Source of the DNA: Oceaniovalibus guishaninsula JLT2003
GTDB taxonomy: Bacteria > Pseudomonadota > Alphaproteobacteria > Rhodobacterales > Rhodobacteraceae
NCBI RefSeq assembly: GCF_000299575.1
Contig: NZ_AMGO01000007.1
Location: 186,001-250,000 of the forward strand
Reading direction: 5' to 3'
Length of the DNA: 64,000 nucleotides
The notes below the pieces were generated by a model, which did no database searches, had not been told where the DNA came from, and saw only the letters and a program-made list of their open reading frames with translations. The number at the start of each line of letters is the position of its first letter. Positions within the stretch are counted from its first letter, which is position 1. Positions 38,111 through 46,078 of this stretch are shown in pieces. The position numbers and the translations under genes are program-made.

Positions 38111-39070
38111 TCAGACATCGCCGCCCAACAGCTCCAGCGCAATCCCTTGCGCGATGGGGGCCGCCTCGGCGGCGGTCATCCCAGGACGAAGACGGGAATC
38201 GTAGAGCATTTTCAGCATCATCTCGTCCATCGGCGTCAGAAGCGCGAATTCCTCGTCGTCGTTGAAGATCGACGGTCTGGCCAGGGGGCTGTCGTTGCTC
38301 AGCCCCAGCCCTTGGGCGATTTCCTCGTGAAGGCAGGACAGGCGCAGAAGATCGGGATGCTCGGCCCGCACGATGGCGATGGCGCGCGAATAGCTGCCGC
38401 TGTCGGTGCCGTCGAGGGCATAGGCGATGCAGTAATTGGATTGCGGAAGGTCCGTCACCAGACGCAAGGCCGCGTCCGACAGGCCGGGGATCAGGTCGCG
38501 CAGACGCGGCGCCAAAGCGCGGCGTTCGTCCTCGTTGACGATGAAGACGTTGAAGTTTCCGGGGCCGTCCGACAGTTGCATCTGGTGCCCCGTCGCGCGG
38601 GCAAGGCGCGCGACATAGGCGCGGACCAGCGCGGTGTCGCGCGCCACGACCTCGGGCGCCACCGACGGGCCGAAGTCCAGCGTGACGTTCACGGGCACCG
38701 TCCAGCGATGCAGGCGGCTGGCGGTCTGCTTGGCGACAAGCTGTCCGCCCACTTCCGAATATTCGTCGAATAGGGCCACCCGGATGAACGTATCGGCAAG
38801 CGTCGCTGCATCGAACGGGGTATCGCGTCCGCCGCCGTCCGTCCGCAGCAATCCCTTGGCCAGCAAAGAGCGTTCGACGCGGGCGTAATACTGCGTCAGC
38901 AATTGGCTTGTCGCTGACGGGCCGTTGGCCACCTTGGCCTTTCGCTGGGGCGGCAACGACGGCCGATCCTCGGCGACGACAGGCACGTCTTCGTCGGGCG
39001 AAGGGACCGGCGCGCAGGCGACCGTAAGCGCCGCCAGCAGAACGGCCGCCGCAAGGCGACAGACGGCCAT
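38111..39070 (-). CDS. DUF2927 lipoprotein
   Basis: A 319-residue protein starting at the ATG 39070-39068, one base after the telA stop. Signal with lipobox LTVAC (Cys about 18). Conserved DUF2927 blocks: TLADTFIRVALFDEYSEVGG, LVTDLPQSNYCIAYALD and SCLHEEIAQGLGLSNDSP. The last contains HEEIAQGLGL, an HExxxxxxL pattern reminiscent of zinc-metalloprotease helices (HExxH lacks the second His). Function unknown. It is the envelope-exposed member of the telA/SPFH operon. Confidence 0.88.
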   Translation of the reverse strand: MAVCRLAAAVLLAALTVACAPVPSPDEDVPVVAEDRPSLPPQRKAKVANGPSATSQLLTQYYARVERSLLAKGLLRTDGGGRDTPFDAATLADTFIRVALFDEYSEVGGQLVAKQTASRLHRWTVPVNVTLDFGPSVAPEVVARDTALVRAYVARLARATGHQMQLSDGPGNFNVFIVNEDERRALAPRLRDLIPGLSDAALRLVTDLPQSNYCIAYALDGTDSGSYSRAIAIVRAEHPDLLRLSCLHEEIAQGLGLSNDSPLARPSIFNDDEEFALLTPMDEMMLKMLYDSRLRPGMTAAEAAPIAQGIALELLGGDV

Positions 39071-39071
39071 G

Positions 39072-40265
39072 TCAGACCGCGGGTGCAGACGTGGCGGCAT
39101 CGTCGCCGGTTCCCGCACCGCGCGACCGGGCCGCGCCGAGCGCGGATTTCAGTTCAGCCTCCATCCGCACCAGATCCTCCTCGGCCGCACCGCGGCGCGC
39201 GCGTCCCTCGTCGGCGATGCGCAGGCTGTCCTCGATCGTGGCGATCAGTTCGGCATTGGCCGTCTTGACCGCGTCGATGTCGAAGACGCCGCGCTCCATC
39301 TCGGTGCGGATGGCCGAATTGGCCTGACGCAGATTGGTGGCGTTGGCGCGCAGCAGGTCGTTCGTCAGATCGTTGGCGCCGCGCACCGCCTCGGCCGCGT
39401 CGGCACCGCGCTGGATGGTGACGGCTTGGGCGAGTTGCGTTTCCCAGAGCGGCACGGTGTTCACCAGCGTCGAGTTGATCTTCATCACCAGCGACTTGTC
39501 GTTTTCCTGCACCAGCCGGATCGAGGGCAGGGACTGCATCGTCACCTGCCGGGTCAGCCGCAGATCGTGCACGCGTCGTTCCAGATCGTCGCGCGCCGCG
39601 CGCAGGTCGCGCAGGATCTGCGCCGCCATCACGCCCTCCTGCTCGGGCGAGGCGGCCAGATGCGCCTCGGCCTCGGGGATCTCGGTGGCGTCGAGGCGGC
39701 GCAGCTTCTCCTCGCCGGCGGCGATGTAGAGACCAAGCTCGTCATAGAAGGCCAGCGTCTTGTCATAGAGCCGGTCGAGCGACTTGATGTCCTTGAGCAA
39801 CCGATGCTCGTGGTTCAGCAATTCGCCGGTGATCTTGTCGATCTGGCCCTGAACCTCTTCGAAGCGGGCGGTCAGGCGGGCCAGCGGCGCCGCGCGTCCC
39901 ATCAGACGTTCCCAAAGCGTGCGCTTGCCGCGCATGTCCAGTTCCGACACCGAAAAACCGCGTAGCGTCGTCACCATTTGCCGCAGCGCGCCCCCGGCGG
40001 GCCCGACATCCTTGTTGCGGACATCCGCCAGCATAGACTGGCTGATCTGCTGCAACTCGGCCTGTGCCGCGCCGCCGAAGGTGACGATGGACTGGGTGTC
40101 GTCGATGTCGATCTCGGAGATCCGGCGCTCGATCTGCTGGGCAAGCTGCGGGTCGGCCCGCTCGAACGGGACCACGTCGGCCTGTGGTTCGGGCAGCACG
40201 GTGCCCGTCACCTCGTCCACCGCGGCGATGCTGTCGGCTGCCTTGCGTCGCGTCGTCTCGGCCAT
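39072..40265 (-). CDS. telA: TelA-family (toxic anion resistance) protein
   Basis: A 397-residue cytosolic, mostly helical protein. Family landmarks: ISEIDIDDTQSIVTFGGAAQ, the coiled-coil FEEVQGQIDKITGELLNHEH, LYIAAGEEKLRRLD, LRLTRQVTMQSLPSIRLVQE and LVNTVPLWETQLAQAVTIQR. TelA/KlaA was named for plasmid tellurite resistance; related proteins are stress-response components that travel with XpaC and TerC. It starts 22 bases after xpaC and its stop abuts DUF2927. Confidence 0.92.
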   Translation of the reverse strand: MAETTRRKAADSIAAVDEVTGTVLPEPQADVVPFERADPQLAQQIERRISEIDIDDTQSIVTFGGAAQAELQQISQSMLADVRNKDVGPAGGALRQMVTTLRGFSVSELDMRGKRTLWERLMGRAAPLARLTARFEEVQGQIDKITGELLNHEHRLLKDIKSLDRLYDKTLAFYDELGLYIAAGEEKLRRLDATEIPEAEAHLAASPEQEGVMAAQILRDLRAARDDLERRVHDLRLTRQVTMQSLPSIRLVQENDKSLVMKINSTLVNTVPLWETQLAQAVTIQRGADAAEAVRGANDLTNDLLRANATNLRQANSAIRTEMERGVFDIDAVKTANAELIATIEDSLRIADEGRARRGAAEEDLVRMEAELKSALGAARSRGAGTGDDAATSAPAV

Positions 40266-40287
40266 GTGTCGTTCCTTCCAGTGGCGG

Positions 40288-41172
40288 TCAGGCGTCGCGC
40301 CGGGCGTTGATTTCTTCGCGGTCCAGCCGGTCGCGCAGAACCTCTATCTCGATTTCCAGATCACCGCGATCCTCTGTCAGCATCTTTTGCGTCCGCGTGG
40401 CGAAACCGGTCTCCAGATCGTCGAGCAGCGACAGATAGGCGGCCCGCGCCGGCGCGTCGGGCCGGGCGGCGACCAGATCGGCATATTTCACCGTCGCGTC
40501 GCGCGCGCCCTGAAGGTAGACGCCCAGCCACCGCCGCGCGCCGGTCAGATCGCGCGGATCGTCCTCGACGGTGCGAAACATGGTGCGCGCGGTGGCGGCG
40601 AAGGCGTGCGCGCGGTCGATGACGGTGCGGTCCCCGGTGCGTTCGGCGGCGGCGATCATGTCACGCAGATGCGCTTCGCCTTCGTCGACAACGCGCGCGA
40701 CGCGGTCGGCCTGCGCGCGGTCGATGTCCTGTCCCTTGTCGCGCAGCGGATCGGCACCGAACGACAGGAAATGCAATGCGGTGCCCAGCACGAAGAAGAT
40801 GGCCGCGGCAATTGGATTGGCGGCCGCGGCCACGGCAAGGCCCGCACCGGTCAGAAGGCTGCCCAGTATCTTGCGCGGGAGGGCAGGGCGGCGGGCGACG
40901 CGGCGGCCGTCGTATGCTTCCTGCGCCCGCACGCCTTCGCGCGTCAGATAGGCCGCCCCCATGAGGATCCCGAATGCCGCAAGATTCAGCGCAAGGCCGA
41001 CCGGATCCCTGCCGAAGGCCCGCAGAACCAGCGGCGCGGGTGCGAGAAACAGCGCGTTCAGCCGGGCGCCCGACGGCACGGGGCGGCGTCCGGTCCAGTC
41101 GCGCCCGACGGGCCGGGAACCTGCCGGCGGAACGTCGGTCGGGCTGTATTTGCCGCCGAAGCGCCGCGCCAT
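40288..41172 (-). CDS. XpaC-like membrane protein (5-bromo-4-chloroindolyl phosphate hydrolysis family)
   Basis: A 294-residue protein from the ATG 41172-41170, which overlaps the stop of the 62-aa gene (TGATG). Hydrophobic segments LNALFLAPAPLVLRAFG, LNLAAFGILMGAAYLT, and LTGAGLAVAAAANPIAAAIFFVLG precede a soluble helical C-terminal half (DLETGFATRTQKMLTEDRGD). The family name comes from a historical phenotype of Bacillus XpaC and is not proof of a phosphatase; no catalytic motif is seen. Paired with telA. Confidence 0.82.
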   Translation of the reverse strand: MARRFGGKYSPTDVPPAGSRPVGRDWTGRRPVPSGARLNALFLAPAPLVLRAFGRDPVGLALNLAAFGILMGAAYLTREGVRAQEAYDGRRVARRPALPRKILGSLLTGAGLAVAAAANPIAAAIFFVLGTALHFLSFGADPLRDKGQDIDRAQADRVARVVDEGEAHLRDMIAAAERTGDRTVIDRAHAFAATARTMFRTVEDDPRDLTGARRWLGVYLQGARDATVKYADLVAARPDAPARAAYLSLLDDLETGFATRTQKMLTEDRGDLEIEIEVLRDRLDREEINARRDA

Positions 41173-41360
41173 CAGGCGCCCCCCCAAAGCGAGACGTAAA
41201 GGATCAGCGCCACCAGCAGCACGAACGAGATCTTTGCCATCGCGAATCCCTTTCCATCGCCGCCGCCGGTGCCGCGCAGGTTTCTGACGGCCAGGGCGAT
41301 GCCAAGGCCCGCGACGCTGACGCAGCCCAGCACCAGAAGAACGAGGACGATGCGCGCCAT
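41172..41360 (-). CDS. 62-aa two-helix membrane peptide
   Basis: MARIVLVLLVLGCVSVAGLG and FVLLVALILYVSLWGGA are two membrane helices joined by a short polar loop (NLRGTGGGDGKG). It overlaps xpaC (TGATG) and is first after the probable internal promoter at 41390-41419. The size and hydrophobic character recall accessory subunits of membrane complexes. Function unknown. Confidence 0.72.
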   Translation of the reverse strand: MARIVLVLLVLGCVSVAGLGIALAVRNLRGTGGGDGKGFAMAKISFVLLVALILYVSLWGGA

Positions 41361-41389
41361 TGCCGATCCCTGATTGCGGCGTTGCGCGC

Positions 41390-41419
41390 TATATAAGGCC
41401 GCGCATGGGGTCTTGCCAG
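41390..41419 (-). promoter_or_regulatory. Probable promoter of the xpaC-telA-SPFH run
   Basis: On the minus strand CTGGCA (41419-41414) and TATATA (41395-41390) are 18 bases apart in the 69-base gap after terC. TATATA stands out in this GC-rich DNA. It would start transcription 30-40 bases before the 62-aa gene. Confidence 0.35.
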
Positions 41420-41429
41420 CGGGCGGGTG

Positions 41430-42275
41430 TCAGACCCTTCGCGCCACGGCGCTGCGTTCGGCCGTCAATTTGCGCTTGTAGCGGGACTGGATGATCTCGA
41501 CCACGAACAGCACCGCGACCGAGAAATAGAAGGTCGATTTCGACATCGGCACGATTTCGTAGCCGAAGACATGCAGCGCCAGGGCCTTTGCATCCTCGTG
41601 GGCCATGCCCGCCGCTTCCATTCCGTGCACCGCCGCCTGGCCCGCCTCGCCCAGAAGCACGACACCGACGATCAGCAGGACGAACAGGCCAAGGACTTCG
41701 TACATGCGGTTCTTCTTCAGAAAATCCGTCACCTTTTCGGCCAGCAGCAGCATGGCCAACCCGCTCAGCACGATGGCGGTGGCGAGGATCGCGAACACAT
41801 CGCTGATCGCCAGCGCCGACAGCACCGAATCGAACGAGAAGACCAAGTTCATGAACACGATCAGCCCCACGACCTGCGCCGCCGACTTGCCGCTGCCCGC
41901 CTTGATGTCGGTGCCCAGATGCTCGATCGACAGCATGTGACTGATTTCCTTGACCGCGGTATACATGATGAACGCGCCGCCGATCAGGAAGACGCAGGTG
42001 GCGAAGTTCACGCCGCCGGTCAGGATCCCGTCCCAGTCCATGATGAAGAACGGCTCGTTCAGCAGGTCGATCAGGTGGATCATCACGAACAGCAGCACCA
42101 CCCGCAGCGCCACGGCGATGACGATGCCCCAGAAGCGCACCGCCTTTTGCTGCGCCACGGGCGCGCGCTGCGATTCGATGGAGATATAAAGCAGGTTGTC
42201 GAAGCCCAGCACGGCCTGAAGAAACAATAGCATCACCAGGTTCAGCGCGTTTTCGGCCGTCAGAAGGTCGGTCAT
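41430..42275 (-). CDS. terC: TerC-family integral membrane protein
   Basis: A 281-residue polytopic protein starting at the ATG 42275-42273. The two TerC hallmarks are seen: FLQAVLGFDNLLYISIES in helix 1-2 and FMNLVFSFDSVLSALAIS in the second half, each with an intramembrane Asp. About seven helices. TerC proteins export or buffer divalent metals (for example manganese) or assist membrane-protein biogenesis. It lies 31 bases after rluB and 69 bases before the 62-aa gene, so it is next to, perhaps part of, the TelA/SPFH system. Confidence 0.9.
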   Translation of the reverse strand: MTDLLTAENALNLVMLLFLQAVLGFDNLLYISIESQRAPVAQQKAVRFWGIVIAVALRVVLLFVMIHLIDLLNEPFFIMDWDGILTGGVNFATCVFLIGGAFIMYTAVKEISHMLSIEHLGTDIKAGSGKSAAQVVGLIVFMNLVFSFDSVLSALAISDVFAILATAIVLSGLAMLLLAEKVTDFLKKNRMYEVLGLFVLLIVGVVLLGEAGQAAVHGMEAAGMAHEDAKALALHVFGYEIVPMSKSTFYFSVAVLFVVEIIQSRYKRKLTAERSAVARRV

Positions 42276-42306
42276 CGTCGTCCCTGTTCTTTGGGGAATG
42301 GGTCCG

Positions 42307-43095
42307 TCAGCGCCTGCGGCGCACGGGTTTCGGTTTTGCCTCTGCCCGGGGGGGCGCGTCGCCGCCCTGCCCAAGCTGGTCGCGCAGCACCCGCGCCTTG
42401 ACCTCCTCGACCTCGCCGGGCTTGAGGTCGTTCAGCCGGAAGGGACCATAGCTGATGCGGATCAGGCGGTTCACGGGCAGGCCGACATGCTCCATCGCGC
42501 GGCGCACTTCGCGGTTGCGGCCCTCGCGGATGGCGACGGTGATCCAGGCGTTGGCGCCCTGCTGGCGATCCAGCGTCACGATCATCGGCTGGAACTTCTC
42601 GCCCTCTAGCACCAGCCCGCGGCGCAGGGGGGCAAAGACGGCATCCTCGGGTCTGCCATTGACGCGGACGCGGTATTTACGCAGCCAGCCCGTCGAAGGC
42701 AGCTCCAGCCGACGCTTGAGCGCGCCGTCATTGGTCAGCAGCAGCAACCCTTCGCTGGTCAAATCCAGCCGTCCGACCGACATCACGCGGGGCAGGTCGG
42801 GCGGCAGCGCGTCGAACACCGTGCGGCGGCCCTTTTCGTCCCGCGCGCTTGTCACCAGGCCCGCGGGCTTGTGATAGAGCCACAGACGCGGTTCGTCCGC
42901 CGGGGCCAGTTCCGTTCCGTCCACCGCGATTCGGTCGGCATCGGTCACGTTCAGCGCGGGGCCGTCGATGATCCGGCCGTTCACCGCGACGCGGCCTTCG
43001 GCGATCAGCCGCTCGGCCTCGCGGCGGCTGGCGCGGCCCGCGCGGGCGATCACCTTGGCGATGCGGTCGCCGGAAGGGGGTGCGGGACTTGTCAT
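42307..43095 (-). CDS. rluB: 23S rRNA pseudouridine synthase, RluB/RsuA family
   Basis: A 262-residue enzyme with an N-terminal S4 RNA-binding domain (RIAKVIARAGRASRREAERL) and the RsuA/RluB catalytic core. The catalytic Asp lies in SVGRLDLTSEGLLLLTNDG, and REGRNREVRRAMEHVGLPV is the second signature. RluB modifies U2605 of 23S rRNA in E. coli. The Arg/Lys-rich tail probably binds RNA. Divergent from tadA by 29 bases. Confidence 0.92.
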   Translation of the reverse strand: MTSPAPPSGDRIAKVIARAGRASRREAERLIAEGRVAVNGRIIDGPALNVTDADRIAVDGTELAPADEPRLWLYHKPAGLVTSARDEKGRRTVFDALPPDLPRVMSVGRLDLTSEGLLLLTNDGALKRRLELPSTGWLRKYRVRVNGRPEDAVFAPLRRGLVLEGEKFQPMIVTLDRQQGANAWITVAIREGRNREVRRAMEHVGLPVNRLIRISYGPFRLNDLKPGEVEEVKARVLRDQLGQGGDAPPRAEAKPKPVRRRR

Positions 43096-43124
43096 CGCAC
43101 CGGCATAGGGCCAGACCGGCGCCC

Positions 43125-43574
43125 ATGCAATTGACCCCGCACATGGCGATGGCGCTGGATCAGGCGCGCGCCGCAGCCGCCCGCGGCGAAGTGCCGGTCG
43201 GCGCGGTCGTCGTCGGCCCGGACGGTCGGGTGTTGGGGCAGGCGGGAAACGCCACCCGCGCGCTGCACGATCCCTCGGCCCATGCCGAGGTTCTGGCGAT
43301 CCGCGCCGCCTGCCGCACGCTGGAGACTGACCGGCTGCCCGGTTGTGCGCTTTTCGTCACGCTGGAGCCTTGCGCGGCCTGCGCGGGCGTCATCGCCGCG
43401 GCCCGCATCGCGCGCCTGATCTACGGCGCGTCGGACCCGAAATCGGGCGGCGTGATGCATGGCGCGCGGGTCTTCAGCCACCCGCAAACGCATCACGTCC
43501 CCGAAATCTATGATGGCATCGCCGCGACCGATGCACAGGCGCTGCTGACCGCGTTCTTCGCCGCGCGCCGCTAA
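43125..43574 (+). CDS. tadA: tRNA adenosine(34) deaminase
   Basis: A 149-residue deaminase converting wobble adenosine 34 of tRNA-Arg(ACG) to inosine. Zinc and proton-shuttle residues: HAEVLAI (His, Glu) and PCAACAG (two Cys). The start is the ATG at 43125 in keeping with family length. Its stop overlaps the convergent lipB stop by four bases (43571-43574). Confidence 0.94.
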   Translation: MQLTPHMAMALDQARAAAARGEVPVGAVVVGPDGRVLGQAGNATRALHDPSAHAEVLAIRAACRTLETDRLPGCALFVTLEPCAACAGVIAAARIARLIYGASDPKSGGVMHGARVFSHPQTHHVPEIYDGIAATDAQALLTAFFAARR

Positions 43575-44224
43575 CGGCGCTGCATCGTCGCGTCGAATTG
43601 CCGCCGCAACGCCGTGTCCATATCGGCCATTGTCACCGGCAGGCCCAGATCGACCAGGCTGGTGACGCCATGAGCGCGGATGCCGCAGGGAACGATTCCG
43701 TCGAAATGGGTCAAATCCGGTTCGACGTTGATCGACAGGCCGTGAAAGCTGACCCAGCGGCGCAGCTTGATGCCGATGGCGGCGATCTTGTCCTCGGCGG
43801 GGCTGCCATCGGGTTGCCGCGGTTTTTCGGGCCGCTCGACCCAGACGCCGACGCGCCCGGCCCGGATCATGCCCGTGACGTTGAACTCGGCCAGCGTTGC
43901 GATCACCCAGCGTTCCAGATCGCGCACGAAACACCTGACATCGTGACCCCGCGCGGCCACATCCAGCATGACATAGACGACGCGCTGTCCCGGCCCGTGA
44001 TAGGTGTATTGGCCGCCACGCCGCACCTCGTGCACCGGAAAGCGGTCCGGCTGCAACAGATCCTCGGGCCGTGCACTGGTTCCTGCGGTGTAAAGCGGCG
44101 GATGCTCCAGCAGCCAGATCAGTTCGTCCGCCCGGCCTTCGCGGATGTCGGCGGCGCGCCGTTCCATGACCGAAAGCGCCTCGGCAAAACCTACGGGCGC
44201 AGCTTCCGTTCGCCATTCTACCAA
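43571..44224 (-). CDS. lipB: Octanoyl-[ACP]:protein octanoyltransferase
   Basis: A 217-residue LipB that transfers octanoyl from ACP to lipoyl domains. The start is the TTG 44224-44222, because GAGGAG lies six bases upstream and the sequence then opens [17 protein letters not shown] as in other LipB proteins; the upstream in-frame codons have no ribosome site. Motifs: [39 protein letters not shown] with the catalytic Lys; GIVPCGI with the acyl-accepting Cys. Confidence 0.93.
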   Translation of the reverse strand: MVEWRTEAAPVGFAEALSVMERRAADIREGRADELIWLLEHPPLYTAGTSARPEDLLQPDRFPVHEVRRGGQYTYHGPGQRVVYVMLDVAARGHDVRCFVRDLERWVIATLAEFNVTGMIRAGRVGVWVERPEKPRQPDGSPAEDKIAAIGIKLRRWVSFHGLSINVEPDLTHFDGIVPCGIRAHGVTSLVDLGLPVTMADMDTALRRQFDATMQRR

Positions 44225-44325
44225 TGGTTGCTCCTCGGTTGACGCAAGGGCACTTTTTGCGCGGCGATTCCGCCGGACCGTGCTAGGATCGCGCCACGCC
44301 TGCACCAGCCATGGGAGATTTTCCA

Positions 44326-45660
44326 GTGCGTATCCATTTCCTCACCTCCACGATCCTCGCCGCGTCGATCCTTGCGCTGCCCGCGACCCGCGTATCCGCC
44401 GATGCGGGCGATTTTGTCGCCGGCGCGATCATCGGCGGCGTCCTGGGCCATGCCGTCCGTCAGCAGCCGCAGCGGCGCGTCTATACGACCAAGCGCAAGA
44501 CCTATGTCCAGAAGCGTCCGTCGATCCCGGCCACCCAGTCGGGACGCGAGATTCAATCCTCGCTGAACTATTTCGGCTTCGACGCAGGCACGGTGGACGG
44601 GCAGTTGGGCCGCAAGTCGCGCAATGCGATTTCGTCCTATCAGTCGTATATGGGCTATGCCGCGACCGGCCAGTTGACGCCGTTCGAGCAGAACCTGCTG
44701 GTCTCGTCCTGGACGCGCGCGCAGGCGGGCGGCTATGCGACGCAACAGCTTGCGGCCGCCAGCCCCGACGGCATGCGCGGCCTGCTTCGGACCTGGCGGG
44801 CCGAGATGGCGGGCAACCCCACCGGTCCCGCCGCGCCCACCCCGCCCACGGTCATGGCCGCCGCCCCCGTGGCCGCGGCGGCCGTCCCGGCGGCAGCCGC
44901 ACTTGAGGCCGCGACCGAACTGCCGCTGCCCGAAGCGATCCCCGAGGCCGACGCGACGCTGCCCAACCTTTTCGGCGGAACGCAGACTACGCAGGCATCG
45001 CTAGCGTCGCATTGCAACAAGGTCAGCCTGCTGACCTCGGGCAATGGCGGCTTCACGACCCAGGCCGCCATGACCGATGCGGGCTTCGTGATGTCCGAGC
45101 AATTCTGCCTTGCCCGGACCTACGCGATCGCCACGGGCGAGGAGCTGACCGCGCGGACCAATGCCAGCCCCGACCAGATATCCCAGCATTGCGCGGCCTA
45201 TGGCGACCGTCTTGCGCCGATGGTGCAGGCCCTGTCGGTCGCGCCGCGCGACGAGGTGATCCGCCAGACGGCCGCATTCGTGCTGGAGGCCGGCGTGCCG
45301 CCCGCCGATCTGGTATCGACCGCGAAGGTGTGCCTGGCCAATGGGTACCGGACCGACGACATGGACGAGGCGCTGGGCTCCGCACTCATCCTCGCCACCT
45401 TGGGCGAAAAGGGATATGCTGAGCTGATGGGCCACCATCTGGGGCAGGGCTTCGGCACGTCGCAGCGGGTCGATCTGGCGATGGACTGGTACGAGATGGC
45501 CGGGCAGGCCGCCCCGGTCTTCGCCCCCGGTCAGCCCGAGCGCGCGGATCTGATCCGCGCCGCCGCCGCCGAACTGGGCGGCACGCCCGCCGACAAGGTG
45601 GTGCCTGTTTCGAGCGATGCCGCTGCCCCGGCCCTTCCGACGCTCGACATCAGCCAATAG
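44326..45660 (+). CDS. Exported peptidoglycan-binding-domain protein
   Basis: A 444-residue exported protein. I chose GTG at 44326 with GGGAG eight bases upstream; the signal peptide is [20 protein letters not shown] with cleavage near VSA-DAG. A Gly-rich segment ([17 protein letters not shown]) precedes a PG_binding_1 repeat (residues about 75-125: [40 protein letters not shown]). A Pro/Ala linker and a cysteine-containing helical C-terminal domain follow. No catalytic motif; probably periplasmic and cell-wall-associated. Followed by a hairpin at 45680. Confidence 0.85.
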   Translation: MRIHFLTSTILAASILALPATRVSADAGDFVAGAIIGGVLGHAVRQQPQRRVYTTKRKTYVQKRPSIPATQSGREIQSSLNYFGFDAGTVDGQLGRKSRNAISSYQSYMGYAATGQLTPFEQNLLVSSWTRAQAGGYATQQLAAASPDGMRGLLRTWRAEMAGNPTGPAAPTPPTVMAAAPVAAAAVPAAAALEAATELPLPEAIPEADATLPNLFGGTQTTQASLASHCNKVSLLTSGNGGFTTQAAMTDAGFVMSEQFCLARTYAIATGEELTARTNASPDQISQHCAAYGDRLAPMVQALSVAPRDEVIRQTAAFVLEAGVPPADLVSTAKVCLANGYRTDDMDEALGSALILATLGEKGYAELMGHHLGQGFGTSQRVDLAMDWYEMAGQAAPVFAPGQPERADLIRAAAAELGGTPADKVVPVSSDAAAPALPTLDISQ

Positions 45661-45679
45661 CACCTTTCCGCTTGAGAAG

Positions 45680-45708
45680 CAGGGCGGCCTTCGCTAGAAG
45701 CCGCCCTG
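45680..45708 (+). terminator. Hairpin terminator after the peptidoglycan-binding gene
   Basis: A 9-bp stem (45680-45688 with 45700-45708) extended through a one-base bulge by CTTC/GAAG around a GCTA loop, 20 bases after the stop at 45660. No T-run. It insulates the following tRNA gene. Confidence 0.6.
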
Positions 45709-45723
45709 TCCAAGCCGGGACGT

Positions 45724-45809
45724 GCGGTCGTGGCGGAATGGTAGACGCGCAGCGTTGAGGTCGCTGTGGGGTAATACCCGTGGAAGTTCGAGTCTTCTCG
45801 ACCGCACCA
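45724..45809 (+). tRNA. tRNA-Leu(GAG)
   Basis: An 86-base tRNA with acceptor arms GCGGTCG (45724-45730) and CGACCGC (45799-45805), anticodon stem CAGCG/CGCTG around the loop TTGAGGT (anticodon GAG), a class II variable arm (TGTGGGGTAATACCCGT region) and the T-loop GTTCGAGTC. The CCA end is encoded at 45807-45809. It reads CUC/CUU leucine codons. Confidence 0.96.
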
Positions 45810-46024
45810 GACCCCAGACGATGTCGTGCTGGCTTCGCCGTCCGCACATGACAGCAAATCACCTTTTCCCTCGTATGACACTGCCAGCTCTGGCGACATA
45901 GCACGCTGGTGCTTGTGCTGGGGGCGTGTGCAGGCCAGTCACCCATAAGTGTCAGTCGGAAAAACCCGTTTCCGCCTGACGACGGGCTCGTCCCCGCAGT
46001 CAGATCGTAAAGCTTCACATAATC
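45810..46024. other. Intergenic stretch between tRNA-Leu and the TRAP operon
   Basis: About 215 bases with no credible gene on either strand and no tRNA-end repeat that would mark an integrated element. It contains a strong inverted repeat at 45951-45980 and, just before the IclR-type repeat, a -10-like CATAAT at 46018. Confidence 0.6.
45951..45980. repeat. Inverted repeat upstream of the TRAP operon
   Basis: GTCAGTCGGAAA (45951-45962) and TTTCCGCCTGAC (45969-45980) form 12-bp arms with one mismatch around a six-base loop. No T-run follows. It may be a tRNA-transcript terminator or a protein-binding site; position is 142 bases after the tRNA and about 100 before dctP. Confidence 0.5.
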
Positions 46025-46061
46025 GTTCCATTGTGCAAACCGCTGTGCCATTATGCGGAAC
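46025..46061 (+). promoter_or_regulatory. Candidate IclR operator: tandem repeat before dctP
   Basis: GTTCCATTGTGCAAACC (46025-46041) and GTGCCATTATGCGGAAC (46045-46061) match at 12 of 17 positions with a 20-base period, so both lie on the same DNA face. The second is also pseudo-palindromic (GTxCC...GGxAC). IclR-family dimers bind such sites. An IclR gene lies in the same operon. They end 17 bases before the dctP start, fitting repression. Inference. Confidence 0.5.
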
Positions 46062-46078
46062 ATCAGGGAGGATGCTGA

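Noticed and set aside
45724-46078. tRNA-Leu as an integration site of a mobile element
   Set aside because: No integrase gene, no direct repeat of the tRNA 3' end and no compositional break in the following operon were seen.
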